NCBI GenBank assembly: GCA_003225615.1
Contig: QIAS01000302.1
Span: forward strand, 1-5,726
From: Acidobacteriota bacterium
GTDB taxonomy: Bacteria > Acidobacteriota > Terriglobia > Terriglobales > Acidobacteriaceae
DNA length: 5,726 nucleotides
Direction: 5' to 3'
The translations under genes and the position numbers were made by a program. The notes beneath the pieces were generated by a model. The model saw only the letters and a list, made by a program, of their open reading frames with translations, ran no database searches and was not told where the DNA came from. Below, one piece after another: positions 1 to 5,726 of this stretch (its first letter is position 1; the number at the start of each line of letters is the position of its first letter).

Positions 1-1
1 T

Positions 2-94
2 GCATGGTATGGCCCGATTGTGATGAACACGCAAGAACAGCTACGGCAGGCGATGGCCGAACTGCACACGGGCGCCTTCATCAAACACCGCTGA
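2..94 (+). CDS. Pirin-family protein, C-terminal end only (5' part outside window)
   Basis: Read in frame from base 2, the plus strand encodes 30 residues and then a TGA stop at 92-94. The peptide contains PIVMNTQEQLRQAM and ends GAFIKHR. This closely resembles the end of pirin-family proteins, where a G-P-(I/F)-V-M-N-T-x-E-(E/Q) stretch is followed by a short amphipathic helix and a G-x-F tail. Pirins are bicupin proteins of roughly 230-300 residues. Their N-terminal cupin usually binds a metal, and some bacterial members have quercetinase activity or modulate other enzymes. None of the metal-binding part is visible, so activity cannot be judged. The gene converges on the efflux operon and ends 189 bases from the stop of the MdtC-like gene, so it is not part of that operon. 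The family call rests on a short but distinctive tail. The frame is too short to be found by a length-based ORF search. Confidence 0.75.
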   Translation, partial: AWYGPIVMNTQEQLRQAMAELHTGAFIKHR

Positions 95-116
95 CTGGCG
101 CTTACCTTTAGCAGCA

Positions 117-159
117 GGGGTGGAGTTTCGGATGAATGGTTGAATCCGCTCTCCACTCC
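117..159. terminator. Two-part hairpin between convergent genes, possible bidirectional terminator
   Basis: An outer stem pairs 117-125 with 151-159: six Watson-Crick pairs (GTGGAG with CTCCAC), one G-T wobble and two more G-C pairs. After a 3/2-base internal loop, an inner stem pairs 129-133 (CGGAT) with 144-148 (ATCCG), closing a 10-base loop. The hairpin begins 23 bases after the pirin stop and lies about 125 bases past the MdtC-like stop, so it could serve transcripts from both sides. Neither strand has a run of T after the stem. It is therefore not a classical intrinsic terminator and may instead be a 3'-end stabilising fold or chance. Only the pairing is seen; the function is inferred from position. 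Confidence 0.35.
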
Positions 160-188
160 CGGGCCATTGCGCGGCCTTCACCAGGGGC

Positions 189-281
189 TCAGGATACGTT
201 TTCTTGCTTCGTCTTGGCGTGTTTCTGCAACGCGATCAACGATCCCACCAGAACCAGCACCATCAGTATAAGTAGAGCCAA
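189..281 (-). CDS. Possible small single-helix membrane peptide after mdtC (uncertain)
   Basis: On the minus strand, directly after the stop of the MdtC-like gene, a short frame ends in TGA at 191-189. From a TTG at 281-279 it would be 30 residues, and from an ATG at 263-261 it would be 24. The core reads ALLILMVLVLVGSLIAL, long enough for one membrane helix. It is followed by a basic, polar tail, QKHAKTKQENVS. This is the layout of small bacterial membrane peptides, some of which bind RND pumps; AcrZ with AcrB is the known example, though I see no specific AcrZ signature. Against it, no Shine-Dalgarno sequence stands before either start, the longer form needs a rare TTG start, and a frame this short can arise by chance. 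It would be co-transcribed with mdtBC. The start is undecided and I do not recognise a family. Confidence 0.25.
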   Translation of the reverse strand: MALLILMVLVLVGSLIALQKHAKTKQENVS

Positions 282-283
282 TG

Positions 284-3200
284 TTAGTCGGCAGGGTGAG
301 GGCGTGGGGCAATGGCCAGGGGCTTTGATTTGCGCTTGCTGCGGGCCCAAAGGCGCAGGCGATCCAAATAGAGGTACACCACCGGCGTGGTGAATAAGGT
401 GAGCATCTGGCTGACGATCAGTCCGCCGACGATAGTGATGCCCAGCGGGCGGCGCAGTTCCGAGCCGGTTCCTCTACCCAAGGCTAAAGGGAGACCTCCG
501 AGCAGGGCAGCCATGGTGGTCATCATGATGGGACGAAAACGGAGAATGCACGCTTCATAGATGGAATCGGCGGAATTTTTGCCTTCGCGGCGCTCCGCGT
601 CGAGAGCGAAATCAATCATCATGATGGCGTTCTTCTTTACGATTCCAATCAGTAGAACGATTCCGATCAGTCCAATCACGTCGAGGGCATTGTGCGTCAG
701 GAGCAATGCCAGCAGCGCGCCCACACCGGTTGAGGGCAGGGTGGAAAGAATGGTGATGGGGTGGATGTAGCTTTCGTATAGCACTCCCAATACGATGTAG
801 ACGGTGGCCAGCGCGGCGAGAATCAGGATGGGCTCATTGGCCAGCGACTCCTGGAATGCCGCGGCGGTTCCCTGGAAACTAGGGTGGATGGTGCCGGGAA
901 AACCGATGGCACGCTCGGCCGCTTCAATTTCACGGGTGGCCTGACCCAGCGCAACTCCAGGCGCGAGATTGAAGGAAATGGTTACGGAAGGGAATTGGCC
1001 CTGGTGATTAACGGCCAGTGCGGTGTTGGATGAATCGAAATGCGTGAACGCGGCGAGCGGTACCGCCGTCCCGTTGGAAGAACGGACGTAGATATAATTC
1101 AGCGCGTCCGGACTCTGGTAAAACCTGGGTTCGACCTCCATGACCACGTGGTACTGGTTGAGTTGGCGGTACATGGTCGAGACCTGCCGTTGCCCGAAAG
1201 CATCGTACAGGGCATTATCAATATCTTGTGGAGTGACGCCGAGCCTGGCGGCGGTGTCGCGATCAATGTCCACCTTCGCTTGCAAGCCCTTGTTTTGTTG
1301 ATCGCTGTTCACGTCGCGCAGAGAGGGTAGACCTCGCATTTTCTGCAACAGGCGCGGCGCCCAGGCATTGAGTTCGTCGAGGTTCTCCCCCTGCAATGTG
1401 TACTGGAATTGGGCCTGGCTCTGGCGTCCGCCAATCGTAAGGTCCTGGGCCGCTTGCAGGTAGAGAGTGGCCCCGGGAACCACCGCCAGTTTTCCCCGTA
1501 AGCGGTTGATGACCTGGTCGGCGCTGACTTTGCGCTCGTTGAGCGGTTTCAGCGTGACAAAGAATCGGCCTTGGTTGGAACTGGTGTTGCCGCCGGCAAA
1601 CCCCATCACCGTGTTCACGGCGGGATCTTTCATCACGATAGCGACGAACTGGGACATCTTGGTGCGCATGGCTTCGAACGAGATGTCCTGAGAAGCTTGT
1701 ACCGAGCCCATGATTCGCCCAGTGTCCTGTTGCGGGAAAAAACCCTTAGGTACGATGACATACAAGTAAATGCTGAGACCCGCGGTGGCGATGGTGATCA
1801 GGAGTGTGAGCGGTTGATGCCGTAGCACCCACTTCAGGCCGTGATCATAGCCGTGAAGAAGGCTGTCAAAGGCACGCTGACTGAAGCGGTAGAGGCGTCC
1901 ATGTTTTTCCTGGTCCGCGGACCTGAGAAACTTTGCGCACATAGTGGGCGTTGTGGTCAGTGAGACCAATAGAGAAACGCAAATCGCTACGCTCAAGGTG
2001 ACGGCGAACTCGCGGAACAGGCGCCCTACAATGCCACCCATCATCAGGATGGGAATAAAGACCGCGACCAGCGATGTGCTCATGGAAAGCACGGTGAAGC
2101 CAATTTCGCGCGCTCCGCGGAACGCGGCCTTTACGGGGGGCATTCCCTGTTCCAAATAACGAGTAATGTTCTCCAGCACGACAATCGCATCGTCGACCAC
2201 GAATCCCGTGGAGATGGCTAGCGCCATCAATGACAAGTTGTCGAGACTGTAGTGAAGCAAATACATGACGCCGAACGTGCCGACCAGCGATAGCGGCACG
2301 GCGACGCTGGGAATTAGCGTGGCGCGAACGGTACGCAGAAAAACGAACACCACAAGAATGACCAGGATGATGGAGAAAAGGAGGGTGACTTCGATGTCGT
2401 GTACCGAGGCGCGAACCGTAGTCGTGCGATCCAGCACAATCTTCAGGTCGATGGCCGGCGGAATGGAAGCCTGAAGCAGCGGCATCATCGCGGTTACCCG
2501 GTCCACAGTTTCGATGATGTTGGCTCCGGGCTGGCGAAACACGATGATCAGCACCGCCGGTTTGCCGTTCGCCAGCCCTACGTTGCGGACGTCTTCCACC
2601 GAGTCCTGCACGTCAGCCACATCTCCCAGGCGAACGGATGCGCCGTTGCGGTAGGCGACGATTAATGGACGATACTGATTGGCGCGAAAAATCTGATCGT
2701 TGGCGCTGATGGACCAGGCATTGACCGCATCGGCCAGCTCGCCTTTCGGCCGATTTGCATTTGCGAGGTTTAGTGCGGTTCGTATCTGGTCAAGACCCAC
2801 GCCCAGCTTGTTCACCAAAGTTGGATTAACTTCGGCGCGTACCGCGGGACGGGCCCCGCCCCCGACAAACACCTGGCCGACTCCCTCCACCTGTGCCAGC
2901 TTCTGAGCCAGGATCGTATCGGCCGAATCGTAAACACGTGGCAGCGTGATGGTGTCGGAAGTAAGGGCGAGAATCAGAATGGGCGCGTCGGCGGGGTTTA
3001 CCTTGCGATAGTTGGGATTATTCGGAAGATTGGCAGGCAATTGGCCGCGGGCGGCGTTGATAGCGGCCTGTACATCGCGGGCTGCCGCATCAATGTTGCG
3101 ATTGAGGTCGAACTGGAGAACGACATTGGTCGACCCGAGTTGGCTGGTGGAGGTCATTTGGGTGATGCCGGCAATGCGGCCGAATTGGCGTTCCAGCGGA

Positions 3201-3394
3201 GTGGCCACCGCGGAAGCCATGGTTTCCGGACTCGCGCCGGGAAGGCCTGCCGATACCTGAATCACCGGAAACTCGACCTGGGGCAGCGGCGCGACAGGAA
3301 GAAAGCGGAAGGCCAACGCTCCCGCCATGAGCAGCGCAGCGGCGAGCAGCGATGTGCCGATTGGCCGTTTGATAAATGGCGCGGAAATATTCAT
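284..3394 (-). CDS. mdtC: RND multidrug efflux permease, MdtC-like subunit (complete)
   Basis: This is an inner-membrane, proton-driven drug exporter subunit of 1036 residues; E. coli MdtC has about 1025. It starts at ATG 3394-3392 and stops at TAA 286-284. The N-terminus (FIKRP, then FLPVAPLPQVEFPVI and LPGASPETMASAVATPLER) matches MdtC almost word for word. One membrane helix lies at about 13-30. The first periplasmic porter region spans about 31-335, helices 2-7 about 336-547, the second porter region about 548-853, and helices 8-12 about 854-1010. The proton-relay residues are present: Asp401-Asp402 in helix 4 (GFVVDDAIV) and Lys921 in helix 10 ([11 protein letters not shown]), which corresponds to AcrB Lys940. 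In known systems MdtC pairs with MdtB in a mixed trimer, exporting bile salts, novobiocin and similar compounds with MdtA and TolC; the substrates here are unknown. The basic, proline-rich tail (about 1015-1036) is not conserved. The gene follows mdtB after 3 bases, so translation is probably coupled. No frameshift or missing key residue is seen. Confidence 0.95.
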   Translation of the reverse strand: MNISAPFIKRPIGTSLLAAALLMAGALAFRFLPVAPLPQVEFPVIQVSAGLPGASPETMASAVATPLERQFGRIAGITQMTSTSQLGSTNVVLQFDLNRNIDAAARDVQAAINAARGQLPANLPNNPNYRKVNPADAPILILALTSDTITLPRVYDSADTILAQKLAQVEGVGQVFVGGGARPAVRAEVNPTLVNKLGVGLDQIRTALNLANANRPKGELADAVNAWSISANDQIFRANQYRPLIVAYRNGASVRLGDVADVQDSVEDVRNVGLANGKPAVLIIVFRQPGANIIETVDRVTAMMPLLQASIPPAIDLKIVLDRTTTVRASVHDIEVTLLFSIILVILVVFVFLRTVRATLIPSVAVPLSLVGTFGVMYLLHYSLDNLSLMALAISTGFVVDDAIVVLENITRYLEQGMPPVKAAFRGAREIGFTVLSMSTSLVAVFIPILMMGGIVGRLFREFAVTLSVAICVSLLVSLTTTPTMCAKFLRSADQEKHGRLYRFSQRAFDSLLHGYDHGLKWVLRHQPLTLLITIATAGLSIYLYVIVPKGFFPQQDTGRIMGSVQASQDISFEAMRTKMSQFVAIVMKDPAVNTVMGFAGGNTSSNQGRFFVTLKPLNERKVSADQVINRLRGKLAVVPGATLYLQAAQDLTIGGRQSQAQFQYTLQGENLDELNAWAPRLLQKMRGLPSLRDVNSDQQNKGLQAKVDIDRDTAARLGVTPQDIDNALYDAFGQRQVSTMYRQLNQYHVVMEVEPRFYQSPDALNYIYVRSSNGTAVPLAAFTHFDSSNTALAVNHQGQFPSVTISFNLAPGVALGQATREIEAAERAIGFPGTIHPSFQGTAAAFQESLANEPILILAALATVYIVLGVLYESYIHPITILSTLPSTGVGALLALLLTHNALDVIGLIGIVLLIGIVKKNAIMMIDFALDAERREGKNSADSIYEACILRFRPIMMTTMAALLGGLPLALGRGTGSELRRPLGITIVGGLIVSQMLTLFTTPVVYLYLDRLRLWARSKRKSKPLAIAPRPHPAD

Positions 3395-3397
3395 CGC

Positions 3398-5726
3398 TTA
3401 GTCCGCCGGAAGGTCTCCTCCGGTCGGTTCCTCGATAGGATTGCCGATGCGGAATCGCGCGAAACGCTGCGCCAGCCGATCGAACCATAAATAGACAACC
3501 GGTGTGGTGTAGAGCGTGAGCAACTGGCTGAGAATCAGACCACCGACAATCGTGATTCCCAGCGGACGCCGCAGTTCGGATCCCGTGCCGCCACCCAGAG
3601 CCAGTGGCAGGCCGCCAAGAAGCGCCGCCATGGTGGTCATCATGATGGGACGGAAGCGCAGCAGGCTGGCCTGGAAGATGGCTTCTTCCGGCGGCTTGTG
3701 CTCTTCGCGTTCTGCTTCGAGCGCGAAGTCGATCATCATGATGGCGTTCTTCTTCACAATTCCTATGAGCAGGATGATGCCAATGAGTGCGACTACTCCG
3801 AGGTCGTAGCCGGTCAACAGCAGCGCGAGAATGGCGCCTACTCCGGCCGACGGCAGCGTGGAGAGAATCGTAATGGGATGGATGTAGCTCTCGTACAGCA
3901 CGCCCAGAACGATGTAGACGGTGATGACCGCAGCCAAAATGAGCCAGGGTTCAGAAGATAAGGAATTGCGGAAGGCGGCTGCGGTTCCCTGAAAGCTGGT
4001 GTGAATGCTGTTGGGAAGTCCGATTTCGCGCTCTGCTTGATCAATGGCTTTGGTGGCTTCTCCAAGCGAAACTCCCGGTGCGAGATTAAAGGACAAGGTT
4101 ACAACCGGAAACTGACCCTGGTGATTGATGGCCAGCGACGCGTTGGTGGGCTGGAAATGAGAGAAGGAAGCGAGTGGAACCTGGGCTGCGGTGTTCGAGC
4201 GGACATAGATAGTCTTGAGCGCGTCGGGATCCTGCCGGAATTGCGGATCGACTTCGAGCACGACGTGATATTGATTGAGCTGCGTAAAGATGGTAGAGAC
4301 CTGGCGCTGGCCGAAGGCGTCGTAGAGAGTGTCGTCGATGGCCTGGGGCAGAATGCCGAGGCGCGAGGCCGTGTCACGATCAATGACCAGATCGGCCCTG
4401 AGGCCGTTATTCTGCTGGTCGGTGGCTACGTCGCGCATTTGCGGGAGGGTGCGGAGTTTGGCGACGAGTTTAGGCGCAATGGTGGCGAGTTCCTGGGCGT
4501 CGGCATCTTCCATCGTGTACTGATACTGGGTGCGGCTGACGCGGTCTTCAACGGTAAGGTCCTGCACCGGCTGCATATAGAGGGTGAGGCCTTCTACTTT
4601 CGCCAAGTTTGGTTGCAGGCGGAGAATGATGTCGGAAGCGGTGGCGTTGCGTTCATTGCGCGGTTTCAAATTAATCTGAATGCGTCCGCTGTTCGGGGTG
4701 GTGTTGACACCATCGACTCCAATGAAGGAGGAAAGGCTGACCACATCGGGGTCCTGGAGAATCACGTGCGCGAGCGCCTGCTGGCGTTTTGCCAGAGCGT
4801 CAAATGAGACACTTTCCGGGGCTTCGGAAATGCCAAGAACGACGCCGGTATCTTGCACCGGGAAAAATCCCTTGGGCACGATCACGTAGAGAAAGAGGGT
4901 GAGCACGAGCGTTCCCACGGTGACCAGCAAAGTCATGGTCTGGTGCTGGAGCACGAACTTCAGCGTGCGGCCGTAGAAGGCGATGACCCGGTTATAGAAG
5001 TTCTCCGACGCTTGATAGATTCGGCTCTGCTGGCTGACGTCCTTTCGCTTAAGCAGCTTGGCCGACATCATCGGGGTCAACGTCAAGGAAACGACGGCCG
5101 AGACAAGAATGGTAACCGCCAGAGTCACGGCGAATTCGCGGAAGAGACGTCCGACAATGTCTCCCATGAAGAGCAGGGGAATCAGCACGGCGATAAGGGA
5201 AACCGTCAGAGAGATGATGGTGAAGCCGATTTGGCCGGATCCTTTGAGAGCGGCCTCGAGCGGCGAATCGCCTTGTTCAAGAAAGCGGTCGATGTTCTCG
5301 ATCATTACGATCGCGTCATCGACTACAAATCCGGTCGAAATCGTTAAGGCCATCAACGTCAGATTGTTGAGGCTGTAGTCCAACAGGTACATGACTCCGA
5401 ACGTTCCCACCAGAGAAAGTGGGACAGCGACACTGGGAATAACGGTGGCGGAAAGATTCCGCAAGAACAGAAAGATGACCATCACCACCAGCGCAACGGT
5501 GAGCATCAGTTCAAACTGAACGTCTTTCACTGACGCGCGGATCGTCTGCGTACGATCAGTGAGGATGGAAACCCTGACGGCGCCAGGCAACGACGATTGC
5601 AGTTGCGGGAGCAGGCGCTTGATGCGGTCTACAACGCTGATGATGTTGGCGCCGGGCTGACGTTGGATGTTGACGATGACCGCCGGAGTTTCGTTCATCC
5701 ACGCGGCTTGTTTTGAGTTCTCTACG
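3398..5726 (-). CDS. mdtB: RND multidrug efflux permease, MdtB-like subunit (5' end outside window)
   Basis: The visible 775 residues end at TAA 3400-3398 and stay open to the right edge. An ATG at 5698-5696 is not the start. The nine codons before it read VENSKQAAW, and the alignment with MdtB runs through this point into the end of the first porter region ([16 protein letters not shown]). By comparison with the downstream paralogue about 265 residues are missing, giving a full length near 1040, the usual MdtB size. Counting from the first visible residue, helices 2-7 span about 70-283, with the proton-relay pair at Asp136-Asp137 ([13 protein letters not shown]). The second porter region follows, then helices 8-12 from about 590 to 748, with the relay lysine at 659 (KKNAI). 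Segments such as [20 protein letters not shown] and [19 protein letters not shown] favour MdtB over MdtC or AcrB. In the known complex two MdtB and one MdtC form the trimer, and MdtB is thought to carry the proton-coupling role. The adaptor gene mdtA is expected upstream, outside the window. Confidence 0.93.
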   Translation of the reverse strand, partial: VENSKQAAWMNETPAVIVNIQRQPGANIISVVDRIKRLLPQLQSSLPGAVRVSILTDRTQTIRASVKDVQFELMLTVALVVMVIFLFLRNLSATVIPSVAVPLSLVGTFGVMYLLDYSLNNLTLMALTISTGFVVDDAIVMIENIDRFLEQGDSPLEAALKGSGQIGFTIISLTVSLIAVLIPLLFMGDIVGRLFREFAVTLAVTILVSAVVSLTLTPMMSAKLLKRKDVSQQSRIYQASENFYNRVIAFYGRTLKFVLQHQTMTLLVTVGTLVLTLFLYVIVPKGFFPVQDTGVVLGISEAPESVSFDALAKRQQALAHVILQDPDVVSLSSFIGVDGVNTTPNSGRIQINLKPRNERNATASDIILRLQPNLAKVEGLTLYMQPVQDLTVEDRVSRTQYQYTMEDADAQELATIAPKLVAKLRTLPQMRDVATDQQNNGLRADLVIDRDTASRLGILPQAIDDTLYDAFGQRQVSTIFTQLNQYHVVLEVDPQFRQDPDALKTIYVRSNTAAQVPLASFSHFQPTNASLAINHQGQFPVVTLSFNLAPGVSLGEATKAIDQAEREIGLPNSIHTSFQGTAAAFRNSLSSEPWLILAAVITVYIVLGVLYESYIHPITILSTLPSAGVGAILALLLTGYDLGVVALIGIILLIGIVKKNAIMMIDFALEAEREEHKPPEEAIFQASLLRFRPIMMTTMAALLGGLPLALGGGTGSELRRPLGITIVGGLILSQLLTLYTTPVVYLWFDRLAQRFARFRIGNPIEEPTGGDLPAD
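3414..3421 (-). promoter_or_regulatory. Shine-Dalgarno-like sequence in the end of mdtB, far upstream of the mdtC start
   Basis: Reading the minus strand, GGAGGAGA lies inside the last codons of mdtB (Gly-Gly-Asp) and is the only strong Shine-Dalgarno match near the mdtC start. It is 19 bases from the ATG at 3394, well beyond the usual 5-10. A weaker GGCGG lies closer. With only 3 bases between TAA and ATG, reinitiation by ribosomes finishing mdtB is the more likely route. The distant motif may help hold them or may be a by-product of the codons. Confidence 0.3.

Noticed and set aside
162..176. GGCC-N7-GGCC short inverted repeat in the intergenic region
   Set aside because: Only four pairs with a seven-base loop, no T-run and no positional logic; within chance expectation.
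136..393. An 85-codon plus-strand frame across the intergenic region and the end of mdtC
   Set aside because: It has no convincing ribosome-binding site, its peptide is of mixed composition with no recognisable domain, and its second half is antisense to mdtC.
3326..3355. Repetitive GCAGC/GAGCAGC pattern
   Set aside because: It is the complement of Ala/Leu codons in the first membrane helix of the MdtC-like protein (LLAAALLMAG) and is explained by coding.
3090..3488. A 132-codon minus-strand frame spanning the mdtB-mdtC junction
   Set aside because: It lies out of frame across the end of mdtB and the start of mdtC, both firmly supported. The peptide is arginine- and serine-rich low-quality sequence typical of a shifted frame.
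4001..4807. A 268-codon open frame on the plus strand, opposite mdtB
   Set aside because: It is antisense to the second porter region of a clearly conserved RND gene. Its predicted peptide resembles no family I know, and long antisense frames are common in GC-rich genes with biased third positions.
4853..5347. A 164-codon plus-strand frame rich in His, Glu, Arg and Gln
   Set aside because: The composition is what the complement of transmembrane-helix codons produces. It is antisense to helices 3-7 of the MdtB-like gene.

Overview
The window is the end of an RND multidrug-efflux operon of a Gram-negative-type bacterium, meeting the 3' end of a pirin-family gene head to head. I see no phage, insertion sequence, CRISPR array or RNA gene. 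Base composition is moderately GC-rich by eye and uniform, with nothing that looks recently transferred. RND pumps of this type require an inner and an outer membrane. The protein sequences match the MdtB/MdtC pair of Proteobacteria closely but carry their own tails. An Acidobacteriota or proteobacterial source would fit, but this is a weak guess from general resemblance.

Layout from left to right: (1) bases 2-94, plus strand, are the last 30 codons of a pirin-like cupin protein. (2) Bases 95-283 are a 189-base convergent intergenic region. It holds one sizeable two-part hairpin (117-159) without a U-tract and, on the minus strand, an uncertain 24-30 residue hydrophobic reading frame (189-281) starting right after the efflux gene's stop. 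(3) Bases 284-3394, minus strand, are a complete MdtC-like RND permease of 1036 residues. (4) Bases 3398-5726, minus strand, are an MdtB-like RND permease whose first roughly 265 residues lie beyond the right edge. A Met codon at 5698 looks like a start but is internal: the reading frame stays open and homologous to the window edge.

Transcription of the pump runs right to left, mdtB then mdtC, with 3 bases between stop and start. In the known MdtABC-TolC system, MdtB and MdtC form a mixed trimer in the inner membrane. MdtA, the periplasmic adaptor, and an outer-membrane factor complete the pump. The adaptor gene would be expected upstream, past the right edge. No outer-membrane factor or regulator follows mdtC here, because the pirin gene converges on it.

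I did not find a previously undescribed system. The points worth checking are the small membrane-peptide frame after mdtC, the shared hairpin between the convergent genes, the misleading internal Met of mdtB, the mdtB/mdtC junction, and the identical DNA tracts shared by the two permease genes.
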